This document shows, piece after piece, positions 34,847 through 45,838 of a stretch of 64,000 bases of DNA. Source of the stretch: Brienomyrus brachyistius (Eukaryota > Chordata > Actinopteri > Osteoglossiformes > Mormyridae). The translations under genes were made by a program, and so were the position numbers. The notes under the pieces are model-generated. The model did not search any database. It had not been told where the DNA came from and worked only from the letters and a program-made list of their open reading frames with translations. Position 1 is the stretch's first letter. Each line of letters opens with the position of its first letter. The stretch is taken from assembly GCF_023856365.1 (NCBI RefSeq), contig NC_064533.1:31544118-31608117 (forward strand), in the 5' to 3' direction.

Positions 34847-36069
34847 AGGAACACTGTACTGGAATCCTTACCAGTGAAATATCAACGTTACAGGAACACT
34901 GCCGATATTGGAATCCTTACCAGTGAAATGTCAACATTACAGGAACACTACCAGTACTGGAATCCTTACTAGTGAAATGTCAACATTACAGGAACATTGT
35001 CGATATTGGAATCCTTACCAGTGAAATGTCAACATTACAGGAACACTGCCAGTACTGGAATCCTTACCAGTGAAATATCAACGTTACAGGAACACTGCCA
35101 ATACTGGAATCCTTACCAGTGAAATATCAACGTTACAGGAACACTGCCAATACTGGAATCCTTACCAGTGAAATGTCAACGTTACAGGAACACTGCCGAT
35201 ATTGGAATCCTTACCAGTGAAAAGTCAATGTTACAGGAACACTGCCGATATTGGAACTCTTACCAGTGAAATGTCAACATTACAGGAACACTGCCAGTAT
35301 GGGAATCCTTACTAGTGAAATATCAACGTTACAGGAACACTGCCGATATTGGAACTCTTACCAGTGAAATGTCAACATTACAGGAACACTGCCAGTACTG
35401 GAATCCTTACTAGTGAAATGTCAACATTACAGGAACATTGTCAATATTGGAATCCTTACCAGTGAAATGTCAACATTACAGGAACACTGCCAGTACTGGA
35501 ATCCTTACCAGTGAAATGTCAACATTACAGGAACACTGCCAGTACTGGAATCCTTACCAGTGAAATATCAACATTACAGGAACACTGCCAATACTGGAAT
35601 CCTTACCAGTGAAATGTCAACATTACAGGAACACTGCCGATATTGGAATCCTTACCAGTGAAATGTCAACATTACAGGAACACTGCCAATACTGGAATCC
35701 TTACCAGTGAAATGTCAACATTACAGGAACACTGCCGATATTGGAATCCTTACCAGTGAAATGTCAACATTACAGGAACACTGCCAATACTGGAATCCTT
35801 ACCAGTGAAATGTCAACATTACAGGAACATTGTCGATATTGGAATCCTTACCAGTGAAATGTCAACGTTACAGGAACATTGTCGATATTGGAATCCTTAC
35901 CAGTGAAATGTCAACATTACAGGAACACTGCCAATACTGGAATCCTTACCAGTGAAATGTCAACATTACAGGAACATTGTCGATATTGGAATCCTTACCA
36001 GTGAAATGTCAACATTACAGGAACACTGCCAATACTGGAATCCTTACCAGTGAAATATCAACATTACCA
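34847..36069. repeat. 49-bp satellite-like array, about 25 copies
   Basis: Each unit reads CAGGAACACTGCCAATACTG followed by GAATCCTTACCAGTGAAATG and TCAACATTA. Copies alternate between a few variants (GCCAATACTG, GCCGATATTG, GTCGATATTG, GCCAGTACTG), so multi-unit conversion or duplication has occurred. Because 49 is not a multiple of three, no long frame survives, unlike the other arrays in the window. Confidence 0.96.
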
Positions 36070-38180
36070 GAAAAAAAGGGATGAAGTAATCAACACGTTG
36101 CTGCATTGTTTTATTTATTTATTTATTTTTTGTTTTTTTGCTGAGCGAGCTTATGTCAGCATTCCTCAGATGAGGGTTCTGATTATACACAGGGAACAGC
36201 ACCTCTGCCACCACTGAGAAGCCCCAAAAGGAGACATCTTGAGTCATTGATTAATATGTTGTTCCACCTCGCCAGCCCCTTAATGATGCTTTAATTTAAT
36301 TTTCCCCTTATGATATCAAAATGATGACTGACGTTATTGGAGGGTTTACCGTTACACTTTAAGTTTTAATTTGTAATACAGGACAGCAGTTGAGAGCATA
36401 ATGGAGTATATAATGGATCCATGGTACTGCGTATGGAAGAAATGTGCTTTGTATTTCATACCTTGCATTATTTTCATTCCCAACAACTTGGTTTTAGAAA
36501 ATGTATTTTGACCCAAAAATCCAACCATTAAAATGTATTTAAAAATTATTAGCCTGGATTATTTAAGAACACTGAAGAACTGTTGTGAATTTGTTTGCTT
36601 TTAACCATTTTCTTGAATCAGAGACATTTCCAACGCATGTAGGAGACTTTGACGTTTCATAATACGAATGACAAGGAAACAGAGTTTGCTGCTAACACAA
36701 AGAAACTGATTCGTGCTTGACATAAATTCAGAACAAAGTTTAAACCCTTTTGAATAATTTCTGACAGACGAAATTTTAAAAACACCCTCATAAAAATGGG
36801 GTTTAGGTGAACAGCTGAAACGGTGAAGCTTTTATTTGTAAATATAATTTTAAAATGCTCTTTCCTTTCGACATTATTTAAATAACTATTATTTAAATGA
36901 GAAGCCCGGCTAGCTTTATGAAGCCCATTGACAGGTCCTTTGAGGGTGGGTGCTCCCACTGAAAGGAAAACCATGGAAACAGCATCACTATACCTCACAT
37001 TCAGATTCTGGTGAAATGCCGCTCGACATGGCGGCCCCGGCTCTCAGGAGGGCAGCTTCTGTTGTACCTTTCAGCAAAAGCCTGAAAAGCTTGATGCGGC
37101 GGATGCCAGGCTGTGTGCCATGGGCAAAAATTACACTGCAACTTTCTTTGGATTAGCAAATTAATTAAGAAAATAGACTAATTATGCCCAAGAGCTATTT
37201 GTACCATGAGAGACAATTACGAGGTGATAGCTGATGCGTGTGCAGGCTGGTTTTAACCCCACCACACACACACAGGCCCGTCCTGCACCCTTATTACTGC
37301 ACGAGCGATCATGAGTCTTCATGTGATGTGATTCCTGTCCGCTTCATTTAACTCGGGTATTTATGGTGCTATCACTCATTGTCAACTCACAGAGAAATCC
37401 TGAAGGCTTCATCAGCCGGAAGATTCAGGGCATGCTTGGGGAAAAGCTAATATAAATAAACAAAAAAGGACAGCATCCCATAATTTCTGATTCCAGAACA
37501 TGCCTTACAGCCTATGTAACTCTATGTGACTGAGATTTTCACCACATGCCATTCTGTTTGGTAATGGAGTATGTTTTGGTTGAATTATAAAATCCCCTGG
37601 ATAAATCCTCCTCAACTGAAGAAATGAATGTGCACAGATTGTGGAAAAGGGTCGATATTTGCACCAGGGTGAAGCCGCTACAGAGCTATACTATTTAGCA
37701 AGCTTATAAGTGAAAGCATTTAACTGACTGCGGAGGGGTGGGGGGGTAGGAAAGATGCCAGCATTCCTGGACAATTTTGAAGCAAAACAACAGATGGCTT
37801 ATCGAGTGTGGAAATTAACGTTAATTACGAGGCTATTAGCTGCGAGCGATTCCCGCCGTCGCAGCGAGCAGGGAAGTAGGTAACGGGGAACTGGGTAGAG
37901 AACACTGCGAATGTCAGAAGGAGGAGAGGAAATCTGGGCAAGCGTTCAGGACCAGAAACAATGGAACACCGGAGCGTGCGGGTCTGGGTGACTCGGTAGG
38001 AGATGCGGACATGGTCTGGCGCGCCGAAACATGTTTTACAGTTAGCAGTGAGCGAAGCGTGCTTACAGAGAGAGCTTGGAACAGGCAGGACTAATCTCCA
38101 CACAGTTCTGTGTGGATCCCCTGGAACGCAGAGCCACTGTGTTGGCGGTAAAAGGTCTATTGTTGTATCGCCAGCTTGGC
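36070..38180. other. Intergenic DNA without recognised genes
   Basis: No gene is recognised. The stretch is AT-rich overall, with a short ATTTATTTATTT tract at 36110-36128. A minus-strand frame at 37825-38265 (146 codons) shows no domain that I recognise. Confidence 0.4.
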
Positions 38181-38184
38181 GTTC

Positions 38185-38320
38185 TGATTCAAGGTCAGGG
38201 TGTAGCACAGCAGTTAGAGATATTGTTCTTGCTCGTGCGTCTGGGTCAGGGGCTCGCTGAGGCACCCTTGAGTGAAGAATGTAATGTGAATTTCTTCAAT
38301 AACAAATAAAATAATTTGCT
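38185..38320 (+). repeat. Possible decayed tRNA-type SINE
   Basis: GGTGTAGCACAGCAGTTAGA resembles a tRNA-like head, and GAGGCACCCTTGAGTGAAG resembles a SINE body, ending in AATAACAAATAAAATAA. The promoter boxes are degraded, so this is tentative. Confidence 0.3.
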
Positions 38321-38387
38321 GTGTCACTTTGAATAATGATATTGGCTAAGCAGCCGAACATAAAGCATTGTGGGCCAAATGAATCAG

Positions 38388-38545
38388 AAATATCTTTATT
38401 AGGCAACTATATAAACATACAGTGACTTTGTCTTGGTGGTGGGGGGTGCACTTCGGTATAACATAACATGCGAGACAATTTCAAGACAATTTAAAAGTTT
38501 GTGTACTTGAAATTTTAGACATATTTGTTACACTGCATTTTCTAA
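38388..38545. repeat. Possible fish interspersed repeat remnant (TCTTTATT-type)
   Basis: AAATATCTTTATTAGGCAAC, then AAACATACAGTGACTTTGTC, resembles the 'tttattgtca...acaatgaaatttg' sequence widespread in fish genomes. The evidence is weak. Confidence 0.3.
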
Positions 38546-39540
38546 CGACAATAAGAATCGGCAAGATGCTAAGAAGAGTTATAGGGTTACAGCTGACTAA
38601 AGTGGAAAGTATATGTTGTTTGCAGACCAGTGATTATTGGTGGAAAGACGCTGTTTCTATGTCTGCCGGTTTGATGGCTCTGAGTCTCTCCTCCATCTTA
38701 CCATTGTGGAAGGGTTTGTGTCCTGATGACGCTAGAAGTTTTTTCCATAGCAAACGGGCCCAAGATGAGGAATCAGACAAAAGGTGATTCAAGTAACCTT
38801 TGTGAAGATCAAGAAGAAAAATCTCACCCGGAACAGGGACCCCAATCTGAAGCTAGGTCTGGGGGGACAGCTCATCAGCGAGCACCTGGTGGTCAGGCCT
38901 TCACCTTGGGGTCCTAGCCGTGCACAGCCTGAATGAGCCACACGAGACTGTTCTCCTGCAGGCCGACCACCTGTAGGGGGAGGCATAAGCGTCAGGGCCA
39001 GTGTGTTCACCTCGATGAACGAGAGGGTTGCCTTCCTTCGACTTTGAGTCGGGGGAAAGGGTCTGACTGTTGTTTGTGCTTATGCACTGAACATTGATCT
39101 ACTGGGGGACTTTAATGATAGTATGGGTAATGACAGTGAAACCCAGAAGGGTGCGACTGGGAGGAATGGCCTGCCCAATATTAAGCTGAGTGGGGCTCTG
39201 TTATTGCATTTCTGTGCTAACCACAGTCTGTCCATAATGAACACCATGTTCAAACATAAGGGTGTTCATAAGTGCACCTGGCACCAGAGCATCCTATGCC
39301 ACAAGCTAATGACTGATTTTGTAATCGTATCATCAGATCATCAGTGACCATATGTCTTGGACATTTGGGTGAAGAGAGGAGCTGAGCTGTCAACTGGTCA
39401 CCACTGTAGCTGAGCTGAATCAGATGGCAGGGGATGATGCCAGATAGGCCTGGTAGACCCAAACTCACACCACTGGAAGAACGTCTCTTGCATTCTGAGG
39501 GAGGCTGAAGACATTGAGCGCAAATGGGCAATGTTCCGTG

Positions 39541-39843
39541 CAGGGACGGATTATGGATGGGGCCAGCGGGGCCGCTGCCCAGGGGCCCTTGGGGTGCAGG
39601 GGGCCCATGGGGCCCCTAGCCCAAAACAATTTGCAACGCTTATCAACAATGTATTTTCATTTGTCTATTTTAGAGGGCCTACATTCTTTGATCCTCTGCC
39701 TACAAGGGCCCCTGACCCTATAGGGAGGGCGTTTGGCTGCCAAGGGCCCTTGAATTGTGGTGGTGGTGGTGGTGGTGGTGGTGGGGGGGGGGCCCTCGCG
39801 AACGTTTTGCCCAGGGGCCCACACAACCCATAATCTGTCCCTG
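39541..39843. mobile_element. hAT-like miniature element, 303 bp, inside the LINE, with perfect 8-bp target duplication
   Basis: The left end is CAGGGACGGATTATGG and the reverse complement of the right end is CAGGGACAGATTATGGG. GTTCCGTG at 39533-39540 and 39844-39851 is a perfect 8-bp duplication, the hAT signature. The inside is rich in GGGGCCC-type blocks and contains a (TGG)n tract at about 39757-39781, with no transposase. It interrupts the LINE endonuclease-to-linker region, so it arrived after the LINE. Confidence 0.92.
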
Positions 39844-40364
39844 GTTCCGTGTCTCCATTGCTGAGGTGGTTATGCAGAGGTATGGCCGTAAGTTTGTTGA
39901 CGCCCATTGCAGTGGAAACCCCCGAAAGCATTGGTGCACAGCTGCATTAAAGGGAACTGTCAGGCGAAGATGGAGGCCTTCTGAGCCTGGTTAGCTTGTG
40001 GGAGTCTGGAAGCAGCTCACAGGTACTGGTAGGCTAAACAAAATGCAGCTTCGGGAGCTGTGGAAGTAAAACCTCGGGTGTGGGAGGAGTTTGGTGAGGC
40101 CATGGAAAATGATTTTCGGACGGCATCAAAGAGATTCTGGCAAACCATCAGACGACTCAAGAGGGGGGAACGGGGCTTAGCTCATGCTATTTACAGCAGG
40201 GAGGGTGTGCTGTTCACCTCAACTGGGAATATACTCAGGCGATGGAAGGAGCACTTTGAAGACCTGCTGAATTCCACTGACACACCTTACTTGGAGGAAA
40301 TAGAGCTGGAGGACTCAGAGGAGGACTGGCCCATCGCTGGGGCTGAAGTCACTAAAATAGTCAA

Positions 40365-41125
40365 AAAAAAAAACACTCTTTGGTGGTAATCAGGGTTGAG
40401 AACCTAAAGTAGGTTTCAAATTAGAACAGATGAGAAAATACCCAGTACCAGGTGCCCCTTTTTTTAGAATTATGATTCTGCATATCACTTCCTAAACACT
40501 ACACATCTGCAAGGACATGCGTGGCTATCTGCCAGGACCTCTTTTAGGTAACGCGTCAATGATCAACAGCCATTTGCTTAAACACAAGCTAGCATGTGTG
40601 ACAACAGCGTGAAAGATAGACAGTGAACATTCAAAAGTGTAGTTTCACTTTATTAAAGAAAACAACAACTGACACACATCACGTCTATTCTAAAATTACA
40701 AGACTGCTGACATTACTTGTCCTAAATCGATGGTGTTTTGGCCAAAGCCCAGTTGTATACTAGCTGCCAAGCTAACAGGATAGCCCAGCATTCCGATTCA
40801 TTAACGTTAGGTTTGTAAAATCCCCTCAGCTCAGCCCAAATAAACACATTTATGTCACACAGTGTTGCTTTTATTTTTATTTACTTCCATCGGTTCCCTT
40901 ATTTGTCAGCGATCTATTTAATGAAAAATTTGCCAACTACTGTCCTTGGTGAATTGTTTAAAAAAAATACTTTGGGATAGAATGTATGCTGGTTTCAAAC
41001 ATGGATGGCGGCAAATGCTCAAAAATGTTGTTTCCCTTCACTAGAGAAGGATGGGGCAGAGTGCAATACATGCATGGAATAAGCTGCTCAAATTATTGTA
41101 AATTCAACCAAACCAAACATTTAAG
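40365..41125. other. Unidentified segment inside the RTE-like LINE
   Basis: The LINE frame stops at a poly-A-like run (40362-40372) and resumes at about 41131 with roughly 100 residues missing. The sequence between does not translate into the missing part. AT-rich motifs such as TTTCACTTTATTAAAGAAAA occur. It may be another insertion accompanied by a deletion, but I could not find terminal repeats or a target duplication. Confidence 0.45.
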
Positions 41126-42060
41126 GCTGCATGGGACAGTGCAAATTTTGTCCTGATTGTAGAACACTGAACCAGCTCTTTACTCTCACAAAGATACTGG
41201 AGGGTTCAAGGGAATTCGACCAAACAGTCTACAGGTGTTTTGTGACTGTGTCCCTTGGGGGGTCCTGTGGAGGGTGCTTAAGGAGTAGAGGGTACCAGAC
41301 TGGCTACTACAGCCCATTAGGTCCCTGAACCTAATGAGCTTGGGCTGCATTGCCAGTAGTAAGTCAGACTGGTAACCAGTGGGTGCTGGTCTCTGCCAGG
41401 CCTGTCCTTCGTTACCAATTCTGTTCATAACTTTTACAGACAGAATTCATTTGTGCATTCAAGGGGTGGAGGTTGTCCAGTATGATGACCTTGGGTTAGC
41501 GTCTTTGCTTTTTTTGAGTTGTGATTTCCAGTGTGCACCAGGGTAGTCTGCAGCTGAGTGTGAAGTGTCTAAGGATCAGCGGAGGAGTTCATGTATTTCA
41601 GTGTCTTGTACATGGGTGAAGGAAGAATTGAACGAGAGATTGACAGCTGTATTGATGCAGCATCAACTGATACGTGGACATTGTACCAGTCTATCATGGT
41701 GTAGTGAGAGCTCAGTTGAAAGGCAAAGCTATCGATTTATTGGTCGATCTATGTTCCTACCCTCGCCTACGGTCATGAGCTCAAGGAAGACGAATTAGAT
41801 CATGTATAGAAGCAGTGGAAATAAGCCAGCTGAGGTGGTTTGGTGTCTGTTTAGGATGCACCCTGAAGAGGTCCTCAAGGAATGTCCAACTGGGAAGAGG
41901 CCCTAGGGCAGACCAAAGATATGGTGGAGAGATATCTCTCAGCTAGCCTGGGAATCCCTAGGTATCCCCCCCCCCAGAGGTGTTGGAAGAGATGGCTGGG
42001 GAGGGGGAGGCCTGGGCTTCTCAGTTCAGACTGCTGCTCCCAAAGGGTCAAAGGGTAGCG

Positions 42061-42112
42061 GCTGGAAAGGAAGGTGCCCCATGAAAATATTTATGGTCCT
42101 CACCAAAGGCAC

Positions 42113-42143
<31 letters not shown>

Positions 42144-42690
42144 GTGGTATTCATTTACATGCACGTCTCTTATTAAAGTCAATAATTGTGAAAATCACAA
42201 ATCTAGTTGTCAGACAACTGTTTTCTATGAACATGGCTGACATGGACAACACTGGGGAGGCAATGGACAACAGTACAGGGCCAGCTAGGGGAGGTGGAGG
42301 GGGGCAGAAGATCATGGTGATCAGGGAGGTCGGGGGTGGGGAGGGGGGCAGAACTGTGTTGTCTGCTCCTCCTTCCCCACAGTGGAGTTGATGGAATTTG
42401 CAATGAAAATAACAAGCATGCATTTTTAAAGACTCAAGCTGAGAGGTGGGATATTCACGTTTCTCCCTGCCTTGTTTTTGCTCTGGAGGAGAGGGTGTCT
42501 CCAGGCAGGTGTTTGGATTGTCTCTCTTGGAGTCAGACAGGCAGAGTCTAAGTTTATTCAAGGGCACGTCTATGCAAGGGCTTTGTGATAGGCTGCCATA
42601 TTCACAAAACACCCAAACCTCAATGCATTATGTCCCAGAGCAGATGGGGGAATATCCACTGCTTTCAGGTTTCAGCGGCGCTTGATATGC
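42061..42690. other. Intergenic DNA with a 22-G homopolymer
   Basis: Ten T then 22 G (42123-42144) are followed by G/A-rich sequence. The frames on both strands (105 and 153 codons) pass through low-complexity DNA and are not supported as genes. Confidence 0.4.
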
Positions 42691-42694
42691 AAGT

Positions 42695-42896
42695 CAGATT
42701 AAGATAAGATAAACTTTCCCGACGGATTCTTGTGCCTACAAGGTATGTAAAGTGCCGACAAACAAACATATAGTGAGATACAAAGTGCAAAGACACACAG
42801 TGCAGACGAGTAAGCATAGTGCAAGCAAGTAAACGTGGTGCAAACTAATTTAAAATGTTCCCTGTACACAAACAGAACATCCTGAAAAAGAGTATT
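42695..42896. repeat. Possible LINE/SINE tail remnant flanking the nested SINEs
   Basis: AAGATAAGATAAACTTTCCC followed by repeated GTGCAA modules (AAAGTGCAAAGACACACAGTGCA, abbreviated here by its modules) resembles a fish interspersed repeat. It continues past the SINE pair at 43659-43720. The assignment is tentative. Confidence 0.35.
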
Positions 42897-42909
42897 AAGG
42901 AAATAAATT

Positions 42910-43645
42910 CCATCCATCCATCCATTTTCCAAACCGTTTATCCTATTGGGTCGTGGGGGGTTCGGAGCCTATCCCGGAAGCAATGGGCACGAGGCAGGGA
43001 ACAACCCAGGATGGGGGGCCAGCCCATCGCAGGGCACACTCATACACCATTCACTCACACACGCACACGCACACCTATGGGCAATTTAGCGACTCCAATT
43101 AGCCTCAGCATGTTTTTGGACTGGGGCGGCATGGTGGTGCAGTGGTTAGCACTGTTGCCTCACACCTCTGGGACCCGGGTTCGAGTCTCCGCCTGGGTCA
43201 CATGTGTGCGGAGTTTGCATGTTCTCCCCATGTCGTCATGGGGTTTCCTCCGCGTACTCTGGTTTCCCCCCACAGTCCAAAAACATGCTGAGGCTAATTG
43301 GAGTCGCTAAATTGCCCATAGGTGTGACTGTGTGAGTGGATGGTGTGTGAGTGTGCCCTGCGATGGGCTGGCCCCCCATCCTGGGTTGTTCCCTGCCTCG
43401 TGCCCATTGCTTCCGGGATAGGCTCCGGACCCCCCGCGACCCAATAGGATAAGCGGTTTGGAAAATGGATGGATGGATGGATGTTTTTGGACTGTGGGGG
43501 GGAAACCGGAGTACCCAGAGGAAACCCCACAACGACATGGGAAGAACATGCAAACTCCACACACATGTGACCCAGGCGGAGACTCGAACCCGGGTCCCAG
43601 AGGTGTGAGGCAACAGTGCTAACCACTGCACCACCATGCCGCCCC
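42910..43645 (-). mobile_element. V-type tRNA SINE (outer copy), split by a second copy
   Basis: The 3' part with the GGAT-repeat tail (as CCATCCATCC) is at 42910-43123, and the tRNA-head part at 43481-43645. AAGGAAATAAATT at 42897-42909 and 43646-43658 is a perfect 13-bp target duplication. The element is interrupted by an oppositely oriented copy at 43124-43480. Removing the inner copy and one duplicated 14-mer leaves one continuous element. Confidence 0.92.
43124..43480 (+). mobile_element. V-type tRNA SINE (inner copy), full length, with 14-bp target duplication
   Basis: This is the best-preserved copy in the window, 357 bases. The head has an A-box-like GTGCAGTGGTTAGC at 43137-43150 and a B box GGTTCGAGTCT at 43178-43188. 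The central conserved part contains GAGTTTGCATGTTCTCCCCA, and the end is GAAAATGGATGGATGGATGG. ATGTTTTTGGACTG at 43110-43123 and 43481-43494 is a perfect target duplication lying inside the outer SINE. Central domain and tRNA head together define V-SINEs (family knowledge). Confidence 0.93.
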
Positions 43646-43719
43646 AAGGAAATAAATTGAAATAGAAAATAAATTAACAGAAAGGTATATGTGCAGATAG
43701 CACCAGACTTTTTCTAAAG

Positions 43720-44205
43720 CAAAGATGGGATGCCTTCTGGCTGAGGCACGGCTGACCAGTTTAGTTCTTAGGACTTTGGATCTTGTTTTAGTAAAGCTGT
43801 GAAACATTTACTGTCAGCTAGCCAGAGACATTGTATATCCATTAATGACATTACCGTACCAGTGCCAATGATCTGTCTCCTGGAGAAAAAGGCTTAAAAT
43901 AATTTGGTTTTATACTGACAACTTGATAATCAAATGCACCTACAAACAACAGAAAGACAGGCCAGCAGTTTTGTGGTGGTAACTTAAGCCTGACAAAATG
44001 ATGGAATAAGCATTTAATGTCTGTTTTTTTCCCTAGGATATCATTTTCCCTGAATATCATTGTACTATTTATGCTCATTTTAGTTATTTAGTCCGAATAC
44101 TGAATTTAAATCCCAAATTTCAATTCACACCCTTAATTGCCTTCAGCGCAACCATTGTAACCTGAAGCCTCTTACGATAATTTTCACCTTGTATTCGATT
44201 GTTTT
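43720..44205. other. Sequence upstream of the CpG-rich block
   Basis: No gene or repeat is recognised. It is AT-rich and unique-looking, directly upstream of the ATT microsatellite and the inferred LARGE1 promoter, so distal promoter elements are possible. Confidence 0.35.
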
Positions 44206-44210
44206 GCAAC

Positions 44211-44258
<48 letters not shown>
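44211..44258. repeat. (ATT)16 microsatellite
   Basis: Sixteen uninterrupted ATT/TTA units end exactly where the CpG-rich sequence begins. In one frame they encode a Tyr run and in another a Leu run, which explains the odd long frames here. Confidence 0.97.
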
Positions 44259-44259
44259 G

Positions 44260-44600
44260 CTGGCGTTCAAACGCACGCGTTTTCCCAGAATCCAATCCAT
44301 CCCCGACCGAGCCCCCGTGTTTTACTTCGCGCTCGCCCGGGGATGAGCGACGCGGCGTCCGCCGGCGCAGATTGGACGCTTCCGGCCCGTCAGGAGAGGA
44401 GGGTGGGGGAAAACCAGGGGAGACCGGGGAAAGAGTACGGCAGGGCCGCTGTGAAAGCGGGGCGCACGGCCGCTACAGCCGAAAAGGACGGCGCGTCGTC
44501 GACCGCGGAAGAGCTCGCAGTTCGTGTGCGGAGACAGGGACGTGACGCTCGCTGCAAGGCCATCTTACTGGCCTCTCCCTCCGGCTTGGGAGAGGGATGC
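44260..44600 (+). promoter_or_regulatory. CpG-rich block, inferred LARGE1 promoter
   Basis: CpG is far denser here than anywhere else in the window, with blocks such as CGACGCGGCGTCCGCCGGCG and GGCGCGTCGTCGACCGCGG. Most of the surrounding 44 kb is CpG-poor. This is the pattern of a vertebrate promoter CpG island. It lies about 15 kb upstream of, and in the right position for, the LARGE1 first coding exon on the same strand. No convincing TATA box is visible. Orientation and link to LARGE1 are inferred from position. Confidence 0.6.
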
Positions 44601-44666
44601 TTTGCCCGATTACTCCTCTGTACGGCAGGTTGCTGGGCTCATCGTCTACAGCTACTCTGCCACTGA
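44343..44666 (+). other. 107-codon open frame in the CpG-rich block, probably not coding
   Basis: An ATG at 44343 opens a frame starting MSDAASAGADWTLPARQ and ending at a stop at 44664-44666. It is Ala/Arg/Gly-rich, as expected for GC-rich DNA, and matches no family I recognise. If transcription starts upstream of it, it would be an upstream open frame in the LARGE1 leader. The start context has G at -3 and A at +4. Confidence 0.2.
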
Positions 44667-45838
44667 AAGGAGCGCCACACGAGGGAGGAATCTAAATGCA
44701 GTATCCCTTTACAGATCTCTGAAATAAACTCTGCTTTTTTCCTCCCCCCTTTCTTTTTCTCCTCTTCAAATACGAGGCCCTCCGTCAATACAGGGGGGAG
44801 GATCGCCGCTTTTCGCCCGATACCGACTGGATGGCTGGACACTTAAACGCTTCAAAGCCAGTTTCGAGAAGCTGTCCCATGAAAGCGATTTGAAGGGCTT
44901 TTCCGGGGAAAACGGCATATATACATATTTTAAAGGAAGAAGCGTGGAGTGTTTGTCGATCATCTAAAAAAGGCTCTCCTCCTATCCACTTAAAGCCACG
45001 GCCGATTTGTTTTTCTTGCTTTTCTTGAAGAGTCTTTTAAAGGCAATCTTTCCTGTTAAGTAAATCCGGGAAAGCCGATTGCCGAAAACAAACCTCGCTG
45101 CGTCCTTTGCTGGCAGCTTTTCTTAAGTACGGGCAGCGTTACCTGCTGCCTGAAAGTGCGGCTTATTTATCTGCCGGTGATATTTGTGAAACTGTGCCGG
45201 ACTAATACGGACAAAGGATCCCTTGTTTTGTTGTCAGTGAGATCAGTGCATAAATGCGAGTAAGACCGACTTCACGCACGTCAGTCCTGTAGTAACTGTA
45301 ACAAATTATATTATTTGCCGTGTTTGATACTATTTAGATAGACGGCTGTTCTGGTATTCGGATTGCGGTTGATGGTACTGGGCTCCTGTAAAGCAGTAAT
45401 AATGGAAGATCGGTGGGAGAATATCGCATGAAGGACACCACCAAGTTTGGCGTGATTTACCTCATGTTGGCCATTTGACGACAGGAGGTGCTGGGAACGA
45501 GCGGACCACATTATTTCTGCGCGGCCCCAGGCGCTTCCCAGCCTGATCCGGCAGCGGGGTTAAGCTGTAACAATCTGCGGGGCAGTATGCGGGGAGGGGG
45601 ACAGCGCACCTAAACATCTCCACCTGATGCTGAGAGGTCTTCGACGAGCCGCCGGGGGCGGGGGCTGGAGCCTCGGGGGCTGATGCGCCGACGCCTAGCT
45701 GGGTGATCGGGAGGACCGGCTCTGCGTGACCCATCCCCCCAGCACACGTGGTGGACTGGGCATCTCCGCAACTCCCGTTAAGGTACGGATCACTCTTTAC
45801 AAACTCCCGGCAGAGTTCAGGCACCGTTTGCAAGACAG
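44600..45838 (+). other. Inferred LARGE1 non-coding first exon region
   Basis: GC-moderate, non-repetitive sequence continues from the CpG block. Several plausible splice donors are present: 45259 (GCGA|GTAAGA), 45782 (TTAAG|GTACGG) and 45838 (GACAG|GTAAAC). Which one is used, or whether there are alternative first exons, cannot be decided from sequence alone. Multiple ATGs precede the donors, so the leader would hold upstream open frames. The first exon of LARGE1 being untranslated agrees with the known vertebrate gene structure. Confidence 0.5.
45428..45478 (+). other. Short upstream open frame (16 codons)
   Basis: The frame ATG...TGA at 45428-45478 reads MKDTTKFGVIYLMLAI. It lies in the inferred LARGE1 leader, upstream of the 45782 and 45838 donors, and has an ordinary amino acid composition unlike the GC-driven frames around it. 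It would matter only if the transcript includes it. It could act as a translational brake (inference). Confidence 0.3.

Larger units (their letters stand above)
38760..42060 (+). mobile_element. RTE-like LINE remnant (endonuclease to C-terminus), dead and nested
   Basis: Shifting-frame translation gives the apurinic endonuclease end (LLGDFND at about 39100-39120, GRNGLPNIKLSG, NTMFKHKGVHKCTW, DFVIVSSD at about 39315), the linker (RVWEEFGEAM, ASKRFWQTIRRLKRGERG at 40075-40170, GRWKEHFEDLL-like at about 40240), part of the reverse transcriptase (TLNQLFTLTKILEGSREFD at 41167-41223) and the C-terminal region (ECPTGKRP, GRPKIWWRD near 41880-41930). The order matches the fish LINE with an APE endonuclease that I know as RTE-like; the clade name is less certain. 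About 25 residues before GDFN and about 100 residues around the first reverse transcriptase motifs are missing, and stops and frameshifts abound. A hAT-like element lies inside at 39541-39843, and an unexplained 760-base segment at 40365-41125. Confidence 0.8.

Noticed and set aside
34847..36069. Regularly spaced repeats resembling a CRISPR array
   Set aside because: Units are contiguous with no unique spacers, no cas genes are present, and the DNA is vertebrate.
44199..44342. Frame with a run of Tyr (or Leu in another frame) upstream of the CpG block
   Set aside because: The run is the translation of the ATT microsatellite.
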